Origin: Vogesella fluminis
GTDB lineage: Bacteria; Pseudomonadota; Gammaproteobacteria; Burkholderiales; Chromobacteriaceae
Length of the DNA: 64,000 bases
Assembly (NCBI RefSeq): GCF_014652335.1
Contig: NZ_BMYP01000010.1
Coordinates: 1 to 64,000, forward strand
Direction: 5' to 3'
Shown here: in pieces, positions 10,190-19,026 of the stretch
Layout of the letters: the number at the start of each line of letters is the position of its first letter
Position numbering within the stretch: position 1 is the first letter of the stretch
Made by a program: the position numbers and the translations under genes
Notes under the pieces: generated by a model
Seen by the model: only the letters and a program-made list of their open reading frames with translations
What the model was told of the DNA's origin: nothing
Database searches by the model: none

Positions 10190-11053
10190 TCAGATCGCCT
10201 GCTGCAGCCACTGCACCAGTGGCTGCACGCGGCGCAGGTGGCGGTCGTGCGGCGGTAGCACCAGGTAGTAGCCCTTGCCGCTGCGCACGCTGCGCGGGCA
10301 GGGCGTGACCAGGCTGCCGTCGCGCAGCGCGTCCTGCACGATCAGCGGATCGACCAGCGCGATACCCAAGCCGTGCCGCGCCGCCTCGATGCCCATCACG
10401 TCGGCGTCGAACAGCAATTCCTTCTGTCCCTTCGGCCACGGTGCCGCCAGCCACAGCTGCCAGTCGTGACGGTCGCGGCTGGTGTGGATCAGCGGATACT
10501 GCGCCAGCGCGTCCTCGGACAGCGTCAACGCGCCGCCCAGCAGCGACGGTGCCGCCACCGGCGTCAGGACTTCCTGGTGCAGCAGTTGCACGCTGACCCC
10601 CGGCCAGTTGCCGTCGCCGTACTGGATCGCCATGTCGAACAGCCCCCAGTCGAAGGCGGGCTTCTCTTCCCACACCGTGCTGACGCTGATGTCGAGATCG
10701 GGAAACTGTTCCTTGAAGTTTTGTAGCTGCGGCACCAGCCAGCGCACCGCAATCGACGGTGGCGACTTGATGCGGATGCTGTGCTGGCGCTGGTTGAGTT
10801 GTTCGCAGGTTTCGCTGATCTTCTGGATCGCCTCGTGCAGGCCGTGCTGCAGCGTGGCGCCCTCGGGCGTCAGGGTGATGCCGCGCTGGCTGCGCACCAG
10901 CAACGGAAAGCCGAAGTGTTCTTCCAGGTTGCGCACCTGGTGGCTGACCGCGCTCTGGGTCAGGTACAGCGTATCGGCGGCTTTGGTGAAGCTTTGCAGG
11001 CGGGCAACCGCCTCAAAGATACGCAAGGCATTGAGCGGGGGCAGTTTGGTCAT
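10190..11053 (-). CDS. LysR family regulator, GcvA-like
   Basis: A 287-residue LysR regulator whose start, MTKLPPLNALRIFEAVARL, and helix-turn-helix KAADTLYLTQSAVSHQVRNL match the GcvA/TrpI branch. I chose the ATG at 11053; an upstream frame adds eleven residues with no family support. Its first 41 bases overlap the 3' end of the alanine racemase gene on the same strand, suggesting coupled expression. It converges on the dioxygenase gene with a single base between stops. The target genes are unknown; amino-acid metabolism is suggested by context only. Confidence 0.83.
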   Translation of the reverse strand: MTKLPPLNALRIFEAVARLQSFTKAADTLYLTQSAVSHQVRNLEEHFGFPLLVRSQRGITLTPEGATLQHGLHEAIQKISETCEQLNQRQHSIRIKSPPSIAVRWLVPQLQNFKEQFPDLDISVSTVWEEKPAFDWGLFDMAIQYGDGNWPGVSVQLLHQEVLTPVAAPSLLGGALTLSEDALAQYPLIHTSRDRHDWQLWLAAPWPKGQKELLFDADVMGIEAARHGLGIALVDPLIVQDALRDGSLVTPCPRSVRSGKGYYLVLPPHDRHLRRVQPLVQWLQQAI

Positions 11054-12152
11054 CGGGCAGCGGACGCGGGTGGCTATCGGCCACAATCTGCCGTATCGGT
11101 AGCCGGCTCGTCAATGCGCACTGCAATTCTTCGCTGATGGTGCCGCAGCGCCAGGCGATCTCGTCGCAGCTCAGCGCCGGGTCGCCCCACAGCGTCACCT
11201 CGTCGCCGATGCCCACCTGCGGCTGTGCGGACAGGTCGATCGCCAGCACGTTCATCGCCACGCGGCCGACCAGCGGCACGCGCTGGCCGTTCACCAGCAC
11301 CGGGGTCCCGCTGGGCGCCGCGCGCGGGTAGCCGTCGCCGTAGCCGGCGCCGACGATGCCGATGCGCATCGGCTTCTCGGCGGTAAACGCGGCGCCGTAG
11401 CCGATGCTGTCGCCGGCGGCCAGCTCGCCGATGTGCACGATGCGCGCGGCAAAGCGCATCGCCGGCAGGATGCCCGCCGGCCACAGGCTGGTGTCGGGGT
11501 AGAACGGGTTGTTGTTGTACAGGAGGCCGCCCAGGCGCACCGCGGCGCCGTGGGTCAGCGGTGCGCGCAGGGTGGCGGCACTGTTGGCCGCGGTAAACGG
11601 CAGCCCGGTGGTGGTGACCACCTGCATGAAGTGCTGCCACGGCGCATCCAGCCGCGTCGCCAGATCGTCGGCGCAGGCGAAGTGCGTCATCAGCCCGGCC
11701 ACCTCGCAGACGCCGTCCTGCTGCAATTGCCGCACCACCTCGATCGCGCGCTCCGGCACGAAGCCGAAGCGGTTCATGCCGGTATTGACCTTCACCCACA
11801 CCCGCAAGGCTTGGCCGCAGGCGCGCAGCCACTGCAGCTGGTGCTCGGAGCGCAGCACCACGTCCAGCTGCCAGGCGTGCGCCTCGTCCAGCTCGCGTGC
11901 CTCGATGGCACCTTCCAGCAGCAGGATGGGCGCGCGGATGCCGGCGTGGCGCAGCGCGATGGCGTCGTCGAGGTTGATCAGCGCAAAGCCGTCGGCATCG
12001 GGCAGCGCCTGCGCCACGCGCAACAGGCCGTGGCCGTAGCCGTTGGATTTCACCACCGCCCACACCCGGGTGCCGGGCAGCTGCTGCCTGGCGATGGCGT
12101 AGTTGTGGCACAGGGCGGGGAGGTTGATTTCGGCGTAGGCGGTGCGGGTCAT
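11013..12152 (-). CDS. alr: Alanine racemase
   Basis: A 379-residue fold-type III pyridoxal phosphate enzyme that interconverts L- and D-alanine for peptidoglycan. The cofactor lysine is Lys35 in AVVKSNGYGHG. The second catalytic residue, Tyr, is in SIGYGAAF. Conserved segments VKVNTGMNRFG and GRVAMN are present. I start at MTRTAYAEINL. A longer frame from 12200 lacks support. It lies downstream of an amino-acid binding protein gene, so a catabolic (DadX-like) or wider-specificity racemase role is possible. The 3' end overlaps the next lysR gene. Confidence 0.88.
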   Translation of the reverse strand: MTRTAYAEINLPALCHNYAIARQQLPGTRVWAVVKSNGYGHGLLRVAQALPDADGFALINLDDAIALRHAGIRAPILLLEGAIEARELDEAHAWQLDVVLRSEHQLQWLRACGQALRVWVKVNTGMNRFGFVPERAIEVVRQLQQDGVCEVAGLMTHFACADDLATRLDAPWQHFMQVVTTTGLPFTAANSAATLRAPLTHGAAVRLGGLLYNNNPFYPDTSLWPAGILPAMRFAARIVHIGELAAGDSIGYGAAFTAEKPMRIGIVGAGYGDGYPRAAPSGTPVLVNGQRVPLVGRVAMNVLAIDLSAQPQVGIGDEVTLWGDPALSCDEIAWRCGTISEELQCALTSRLPIRQIVADSHPRPLPDDQTAPAQCLAYL

Positions 12153-12210
12153 GGCGGGTCTTTCGTGCCGGGGCGGGGTGCCCCGGCGGTCGGTCAGCAA
12201 GGGGTGATGC

Positions 12211-12975
12211 TTACTTGAACGGGTAGATGTCGTAGCTGAAATACTTGTTCTGCACCTGCTTGTAGGTGCCGTTGTCGATGATCTTCTTCAGCGCGGCGTT
12301 GACCTTGGCCAGCAGCTCCTTGTTGCCCTTCTGCACCGCGATGCCGGAGCCCATGTAGTACTTCGGATCGTTGTACACCGGGCCGACGAAGGAGTAGCCC
12401 TTGCCCATCGGCTTCTTCAGGAAGTCCTCGTCGCCGACGTTGGCGTCGAGGTAGACCGCGTCCAGGCGCTGGTTGCCAAGGTCAAGGAAGCTGTCGGTGA
12501 CCTTGCCGTACAGTTTGAGCTTCACGCCCTTCGGCACCCACTTGGCGGTGGCTTCCTCGCGCTGTACCGAGGTGCGCAGCACGCCGATGGTCTTGCCCTT
12601 GAACCACTTGTCGTCGATCTTGGTGCCGGCCTTGGCGATCAGGCGGCCGGGGATGTTGAAGTACATGTCGCTGAAGTCGACCGCCTTGGCGCGCTCCGGG
12701 GTGATGTTCATCGAGGCGATGGCGAGATCGTATTTCTTGGCCTGCACCGCCGGGATGATGCCGTCGAAGTCCATGGTGCTGACTTCGCACTGCAGCTTGG
12801 CCTCGGTGCAGATGGCGCGGGCGATGTCCGGATCGAAGCCGACGATGCTGCCGTCCGGGTTGACCTTGGAGAACGGCGGGTAGCTGACGTCGGTGACGAT
12901 GCGCACGGTCTGGGCATTGGCCAGCAGCGGCAGGGAACACAACAGGGACAGCGCGAGGACTTTGTTGCAGTTCAT
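12211..12975 (-). CDS. Amino-acid ABC transporter binding protein (ArgT/HisJ family)
   Basis: A 254-residue periplasmic solute-binding protein of family 3. The signal peptide ends near LLANAQ (residue 22). Mature-domain landmarks include VTDVSYPPFSKVNPDGSIVGFDPDIARAIC and, later, the family's MNITPERAKAVDFSD segment. The closest families bind lysine, arginine, ornithine or histidine. No permease or ATPase gene is adjacent, so it either works with a transporter encoded elsewhere or has another role. The alanine racemase gene begins 58 bases downstream on the same strand. Confidence 0.85.
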   Translation of the reverse strand: MNCNKVLALSLLCSLPLLANAQTVRIVTDVSYPPFSKVNPDGSIVGFDPDIARAICTEAKLQCEVSTMDFDGIIPAVQAKKYDLAIASMNITPERAKAVDFSDMYFNIPGRLIAKAGTKIDDKWFKGKTIGVLRTSVQREEATAKWVPKGVKLKLYGKVTDSFLDLGNQRLDAVYLDANVGDEDFLKKPMGKGYSFVGPVYNDPKYYMGSGIAVQKGNKELLAKVNAALKKIIDNGTYKQVQNKYFSYDIYPFK

Positions 12976-13122
12976 GGTGATCTCCGATTGTTTCTTGGTT
13001 TGGTGTTGGCGGCGGTGGCGGTGCCGTTGAAGTCAGGCTAATGATCCGGCGGCTGCGGAACAAATGATTTATGGCGATCGGCGCATGAGAGAAATTCATG
13101 CTGCACTGCGTTTGAGCCGCGT

Positions 13123-13142
13123 TGCGGCCAACGTTGGCCGCA
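13123..13142. repeat. 20-base palindrome form of the dispersed repeat
   Basis: Perfect palindrome TGCGGCCAACGTTGGCCGCA in the 282-base space between the acyltransferase gene and the amino-acid binding protein gene. A one-mismatch single copy lies about 100 bases further on (from 13230). I see no gene in this space. Confidence 0.85.
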
Positions 13143-13257
13143 GACGGCAAAACACCGGCGCGTGGCCGGTGTCATGGCAGATCGTGGGGGCGGGAGTGCA
13201 GCGCCCGGGCGGGCGCATGGAGGCCGGGTTGCGGCCAACCCTGATGGTGGCGTGCGC

Positions 13258-14124
13258 TCAGTAAAAGCGCGCCTGTCCCTGCGGCCGGGTCTTGAAGCGC
13301 TTGTGCAGCCAGAAGTACTGCTCCGGCGCCTCCAGGATGCGCTGCTCCAGGAAGGCGTTCATGCGGCGGGTATCGGCTTCCAGATTGTCGCTGGGGAAGT
13401 TGTCCAGCGGCGGATGGATGTCGAGCACGAAGCGCGCGCCTTCGCGGCGGGCGATGGCCGGCACCACCCGCGCCTTGGCGATGCCGGCAATGCGCGACAG
13501 GCCGGTGATGGTGGCGGCGTCGGTGGCGAAGAACTTCACGAAGATGGCGTCGCGCGGGCCGAAGTCCTGATCGGGCAGGTACAGGAACGGGGTGTGCTCC
13601 TTGCGCATCGCCTTGATGATGCTGCGCAGGCTCTCCTGCCGCGACACGATGTAGGCATTGTCGAAGCGGTTGCGGCCCTTGTAGAACTGCGCGTCCAGCG
13701 TCTTGTTCTTCTGGTGCGAATAGACGCTGACCAGCGGCATCTCCAGGTTCAGGCGCAGCGCGCAGATCTCGAAGGCGACGAAGTGCGGGTAGAACAGCAC
13801 CACGTCTTCGCCCGCCTCGCGCAGGCGGGTGATGTGTTCCAGCCCGCGCACCTCTACCAGCCGGCGCAGGCGCTGCGGGGACGACCACCACACGATGCCG
13901 TACTCCAGCATCAGCTTCATCATCTCGACAAAGTGGCGGCGGATCAGCAGGCGGCGCTGTGCCAGTCCCATGTCGGGAAAGCACAGGCGCAGGTTGATCA
14001 GGCCGACGCGGCGGCGCTCGCGGGCGAGCAGGTAGGCCGGCTGCCCCAGGCACCAGGCCAGGGCATGGATGACGGGCAGCGGCAACAGGCGGATCAGCCA
14101 CAGCAGGGCCAGGGCGAATTTCAT
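13258..14124 (-). CDS. Lipid A biosynthesis acyltransferase (LpxL/HtrB family), copy 2
   Basis: A 288-residue inner-membrane acyltransferase of the LpxL/LpxM family, which adds secondary acyl chains to Kdo-lipid A on the cytoplasmic face. The N-terminal hydrophobic anchor is MKFALALLWLIRLLPLPVIHAL. The catalytic motif is HFVAFE (H-x4-E) at about residue 113, followed by LYLPDQDFG and WLHKRFKTRP, the family's usual C-terminal landmark. The start was set at that hydrophobic segment rather than 24 codons upstream. It lies 14 bases after a paralogue on the same strand, so the two probably act in sequence on lipid A. Confidence 0.86.
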   Translation of the reverse strand: MKFALALLWLIRLLPLPVIHALAWCLGQPAYLLARERRRVGLINLRLCFPDMGLAQRRLLIRRHFVEMMKLMLEYGIVWWSSPQRLRRLVEVRGLEHITRLREAGEDVVLFYPHFVAFEICALRLNLEMPLVSVYSHQKNKTLDAQFYKGRNRFDNAYIVSRQESLRSIIKAMRKEHTPFLYLPDQDFGPRDAIFVKFFATDAATITGLSRIAGIAKARVVPAIARREGARFVLDIHPPLDNFPSDNLEADTRRMNAFLEQRILEAPEQYFWLHKRFKTRPQGQARFY

Positions 14125-14138
14125 GCGGTATTCCAGAA

Positions 14139-15023
14139 TTAAGCTTGATCGGGGGACGGGGCGCCGGACGGCGTCTTGTAGCGGTTGTAGCTCCACAGGT
14201 ACTGCGCGGGCCAGCGCCGGATCAGGCGTTCGACATTGGCGTTGACCACGGCGGCATCGGCCTCGCGCTCACCGCTGAACTCGCCCTGCTGGCGGCTGAT
14301 ATGGATGTGGAAGCCGGCCCCACCAGGCAGGCGCTCGCCGGTAAACCACAGCACGGCGACATTGTTCATCTGCGCCAGTCGCGCCAGCAGCGTCATGGTG
14401 AACGCCGGCTTGCCGAAGAATGGCGCCCACGCGCCTTCGCCGCTACCGGGCACCTGGTCCGGCAGGATGATGGTGGCCTCGCCGGATTTCAGCGCCTTCA
14501 TCAGCTGGCGCACGCCGGCGCCGGTGGCCGGTGCGGTGCGGCCTTTGCCGCGGGCACGGCCCTCGTTCATGATCGGCTCCAGCCACGCCAGCTTCGGCGG
14601 GCGGTACATCGCGGTCAGCGGGAACGGCAGCCGGGCCGAGATGTAGCGTCCGGCAATGTCGTAGCTGCCGAGGTGCGGGGTGACGAAGATCAGGCCCTTG
14701 CCCTCGGCCAGCGCCGCTTCCACATGCTCCCAGCCGTCACAGCCGCGTACCAGCGAGGTGATGTAATCCGGCTCGCGGCACCAGGCGATGGCCAGTTCCA
14801 GCGCGCCCTTGCCGGTTTCTGCTGCACAGAGTTTGACGAGCGATTCGTAAAGCTGATAACTTCCAGCGATTTGACTGGTTTTGAGGTTTTCGCGTATGCG
14901 TTCGCGAAAACGCGGCGATAGGCAATAGAGGATTTTCCCCAGCAGGGCGCCCAGCCGGTGCAGTGCCGGTAGCGGCAATGCGGCCAGGGCCTGCAGGATG
15001 AGTCGTGCGATTCGGGTCATCAT
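14139..15023 (-). CDS. Lipid A biosynthesis acyltransferase (LpxL/HtrB family), copy 1
   Basis: A 294-residue LpxL-family acyltransferase. It has the N-terminal membrane segment (LILQALAALPLPALHRL), the catalytic H-x4-D motif HLGSYD at about residue 117, LPDQVPGSGEG and the C-terminal WSYNRYKTP. It is the first gene of a two-gene leftward unit and is divergent from metK with 67 bases between starts, a pairing common in betaproteobacteria. The H-x4-D here versus H-x4-E in the neighbour suggests the two copies have diverged in acyl-donor or position choice, which is inference. Confidence 0.87.
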   Translation of the reverse strand: MMTRIARLILQALAALPLPALHRLGALLGKILYCLSPRFRERIRENLKTSQIAGSYQLYESLVKLCAAETGKGALELAIAWCREPDYITSLVRGCDGWEHVEAALAEGKGLIFVTPHLGSYDIAGRYISARLPFPLTAMYRPPKLAWLEPIMNEGRARGKGRTAPATGAGVRQLMKALKSGEATIILPDQVPGSGEGAWAPFFGKPAFTMTLLARLAQMNNVAVLWFTGERLPGGAGFHIHISRQQGEFSGEREADAAVVNANVERLIRRWPAQYLWSYNRYKTPSGAPSPDQA

Positions 15024-15090
15024 GGTCTGCTGGAAAGTAAACGTGCCATTTTATCATTAACTCAAAGGCCATTATTCGGGAACGGACACA

Positions 15091-16260
15091 ATGAGCGAAT
15101 ATCTTTTTACATCTGAATCGGTATCTGAAGGCCATCCGGACAAGGTCGCGGACCAGATTTCCGACGCCATTCTGGACGCCATCCTGCGTGAAGACAAATA
15201 CGCCCGCGTGGCGGCCGAGACCCTGGTCAATACCGGTCTGGTCGTGCTGGCCGGCGAGATCACTACCACCGCCAACATCGACTATATCAAGATCGCGCGC
15301 GAAACCATCAAGCGCATCGGTTACGACAATACCGAACTGGGTTTTGACCACCGCGGTTGCGCCGTGATGGTGTGCTACGACAAGCAGTCGCCGGACATCG
15401 CCCAGGGCGTCAACGAAGGCGAGGGCCTCGATCTGGATCAGGGCGCCGGCGACCAGGGCCTGATGTTCGGCTACGCCTGCGACGAAACCCCGACCCTGAT
15501 GCCGTTCCCGATCTACTACGCGCACCGTCTGGTGCAGCGTCAGGCGGAACTGCGCAAGGACGGCCGCCTGCCGTGGCTGCGCCCGGATGCCAAGAGCCAG
15601 ATCACCTGCGTCTATGACAGCGAAACCGGCCTGCCCAAGCGCATCGACACCGTGGTGCTGTCCACCCAGCACGCGCCGGAAATCGACCACAAGACGCTGA
15701 CCGACGCGGTGATCGAGGACATCATCAAGCCGGTGCTGCCGGCGGAAATGATTACCGCCGAAACCAAGTTCCTGATCAACCCGACCGGCCGTTTCGTCAT
15801 CGGCGGCCCGATGGGCGATTGTGGTCTGACCGGCCGCAAGATCATCGTCGACACCTACGGCGGTGCCGCTCCGCACGGCGGTGGCGCCTTCTCCGGTAAG
15901 GATCCGACCAAGGTCGACCGTTCCGCCGCCTACGCCGGTCGCTACGTCGCCAAGAACGTGGTCGCCGCCGGTCTGGCGCGCCAGTGCCAGATCCAGGTTT
16001 CCTACGCCATCGGCGTGGCCGAGCCGACCTCGATCTCGGTGGACACCTTCGGCACCAACGCCATCCCGAACGAGCGCATCGTCGAGTTGGTGAAGCAGCA
16101 CTTCGACCTGCGTCCGAAAGGCATCGTGCAGATGCTGGACCTGTTGCGTCCGATCTACACCAAGACCGCCGCCTACGGCCACTTCGGCCGCGAAGAGCCG
16201 GAGTTCACCTGGGAACGTACAGACAAGGCCGCCGCGCTGCGCGCCGCTGCCGGCCTGTAA
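15091..16260 (+). CDS. metK: S-adenosylmethionine synthase
   Basis: A 389-residue enzyme, full length for bacterial MetK, making S-adenosylmethionine from methionine and ATP. Landmarks are [11 protein letters not shown] near the start, [12 protein letters not shown], and the phosphate-binding loop [19 protein letters not shown]. The ATG follows a GGGAACGGACACA leader with a weak ribosome site. The short divergent region with the acyltransferase gene is too small for a SAM riboswitch and I see none. It is the first of three SAM-cycle genes in a row. Confidence 0.97.
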   Translation: MSEYLFTSESVSEGHPDKVADQISDAILDAILREDKYARVAAETLVNTGLVVLAGEITTTANIDYIKIARETIKRIGYDNTELGFDHRGCAVMVCYDKQSPDIAQGVNEGEGLDLDQGAGDQGLMFGYACDETPTLMPFPIYYAHRLVQRQAELRKDGRLPWLRPDAKSQITCVYDSETGLPKRIDTVVLSTQHAPEIDHKTLTDAVIEDIIKPVLPAEMITAETKFLINPTGRFVIGGPMGDCGLTGRKIIVDTYGGAAPHGGGAFSGKDPTKVDRSAAYAGRYVAKNVVAAGLARQCQIQVSYAIGVAEPTSISVDTFGTNAIPNERIVELVKQHFDLRPKGIVQMLDLLRPIYTKTAAYGHFGREEPEFTWERTDKAAALRAAAGL

Positions 16261-16282
16261 GCTACTCACCTTGTTGTGCACC

Positions 16283-16306
16283 AAGGCCTCGCAAGAGGCC
16301 TTTTTC
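16283..16306 (+). terminator. Intrinsic terminator after metK
   Basis: Perfect hairpin AAGGCCTC-GCAA-GAGGCCTT followed by a T-rich tract, 22 bases past the metK stop. It separates metK from the ahcY transcription unit. Confidence 0.85.
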
Positions 16307-16356
16307 TTTGCCGCCCGGCACTGGCTGCGGCGGCCTTGTCGCCCGTGCGGTATCGT

Positions 16357-16369
16357 TGCGGCCAACCTT
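16357..16369 (+). repeat. Dispersed 13-mer between metK and ahcY
   Basis: Exact TGCGGCCAACCTT about 30 bases upstream of the riboswitch, likely in or next to the ahcY promoter region. Confidence 0.8.
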
Positions 16370-16400
16370 GCGCCGCAAGTTCTGCCATAATGGCGGGATT

Positions 16401-16455
16401 CCGGGGAGCGCTGCGAGGCCACGCCCCAGGCCCGGAAACGCAAAACGGCGCTCAC
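16401..16455 (+). promoter_or_regulatory. S-adenosylhomocysteine (SAH) riboswitch in the ahcY leader
   Basis: The leader matches the SAH riboswitch class (Rfam RF01057). Stem P1 is CCGGG (16401-16405) with CCCGG (16431-16435). The conserved GAGCGCTGC follows, and its GAGCGC (16406-16411) pairs as the class-typical pseudoknot with GCGCTC (16448-16453), inside the hallmark CGGCGCTCAC. The class binds SAH and turns on genes that remove it, and the next gene is ahcY. The start codon lies about 110 bases downstream. A CCCGTG/CACGGG hairpin near 16499 may belong to the expression platform. Confidence 0.9.
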
Positions 16456-16564
16456 CTGCTTTTCATTGAACGGCTCCGATCGGGCCGCTTCAGGATAACC
16501 CGTGCCGGGCACGGGATGCGCGGGTGAGCCATCCCTCCCGGCCTTCGTGACAAAGGAATACACG

Positions 16565-17980
<1,416 letters not shown>

Positions 17981-17996
17981 TATTTGATGTCCGGTG

Positions 17997-18036
17997 AAAA
18001 CGGACAGGGCCGTAAAATGCCCTGTCCGTTTTTTTG
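17997..18036 (+). terminator. Intrinsic terminator after ahcY
   Basis: Hairpin AAAACGGACAGGGC with GCCCTGTCCGTTTT and a run of seven T, 16 bases past the ahcY stop. It abuts a palindromic copy of the dispersed repeat. Confidence 0.9.
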
Positions 18037-18056
18037 TGCGGCCAACGTTGGCCGCA
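18037..18056. repeat. 20-base palindrome form of the dispersed repeat
   Basis: Perfect TGCGGCCAACGTTGGCCGCA directly after the T-tract of the ahcY terminator and 74 bases before metF. Confidence 0.85.
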
Positions 18057-18129
18057 TGCCCCGTCAGCGGCGCCAGACCGACACGGGATGCCAGGGAAAC
18101 CATCACCAACCTTGCCGCAAGAGCTTGCC

Positions 18130-18966
18130 ATGACCGAACGTAACCGTACCTTCAGCTTCGAATTCTTCCCGCCGCGCACCCCGGAAGGCGTGGCCAAACT
18201 GCGTACCACCCGCCAGCAGCTGGCGCAGTTCAAGCCGGAGTTCTTTTCCGTGACCTTCGGTGCCGGCGGCACCACCCGCGACGGCACGCTGTCCACGGTG
18301 CTGGAAATCCGCAACGAGGGCTATGCCGCCGCGCCGCACCTATCCTGCATCGGCTCCACCCGCGACAATATCCGCTCGATCCTCAACGAATACCGCAACC
18401 ACGGTATCCGCCATATCGTCGCGCTGCGCGGCGACATGCCGTCCGGCATGGTCGAGGCCGGCGAGTTCCGCTACGCCAACGAGCTGGTGGCCTTCATCCG
18501 CGAAGAGCACGGCGACCACTTCCATATCGAAGTGGCGGCCTATCCGGAATTCCACCCGCAGGCCAAGTCCGCCGAAGACGACATCAACAACTTCGTGCGC
18601 AAGGTGAAGGCCGGCGCCAACTCGGCGATGACGCAGTATTTTTTCAACGCCGACAGCTATTTCCGTTTCGTCGACGAGGTGCAGGCGCGCGGTGTGAATG
18701 TGCCCATCGTGCCCGGCATCATGCCGATCGCCAACTTCGGCCAGCTGTGCCGCTTCTCCGACATGTGCGGTGCGGAAGTGCCGCGCTGGCTGCGCCTGCG
18801 CATGCAGGCTTATATGGACGACAGCGCGTCGATCCGCGCGCTGGGGCTGGATGTGGTCACCGAGCTGTGCGACCGCCTGCTGGCGAACGGCGCGCCGGGC
18901 CTGCATTTCTACACCCTGAACCAGGCCGGCACCGTGTCCACCATCTGGCAGCGTCTGGGCTTGTGA
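18130..18966 (+). CDS. metF: 5,10-methylenetetrahydrofolate reductase
   Basis: A 278-residue FAD-dependent enzyme that reduces methylene-THF to methyl-THF, the methyl donor for homocysteine remethylation. The catalytic glutamate region FSFEFFPPRT is at residues 8-17. Other landmarks are SVTFGAGG, RGDMP and PGIMPI. I start at MTERNRTFSF; upstream frame is leader sequence. Ribosome binding looks weak. It completes the metK-ahcY-metF run. Because an intrinsic terminator follows ahcY, it may depend on readthrough or its own promoter. Confidence 0.95.
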   Translation: MTERNRTFSFEFFPPRTPEGVAKLRTTRQQLAQFKPEFFSVTFGAGGTTRDGTLSTVLEIRNEGYAAAPHLSCIGSTRDNIRSILNEYRNHGIRHIVALRGDMPSGMVEAGEFRYANELVAFIREEHGDHFHIEVAAYPEFHPQAKSAEDDINNFVRKVKAGANSAMTQYFFNADSYFRFVDEVQARGVNVPIVPGIMPIANFGQLCRFSDMCGAEVPRWLRLRMQAYMDDSASIRALGLDVVTELCDRLLANGAPGLHFYTLNQAGTVSTIWQRLGL

Positions 18967-18990
18967 AAGCGTGAACGGATTCCGGGTGCA

Positions 18991-19026
18991 ACAGCCCTGC
19001 AGGCACAAGCCGGCAGGGCTGTTTTC
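18991..19026. terminator. Terminator between metF and the GGDEF-like gene
   Basis: Hairpin AACAGCCCTGC with GCAGGGCTGTTTT, 25 bases past the metF stop. The two genes converge here and the stem reaches the end of the opposite gene, so it may serve both. Confidence 0.75.

Noticed and set aside
15024-15090. A SAM riboswitch before metK
   Set aside because: Only 67 bases separate the divergent genes, and no SAM-class motif is present.
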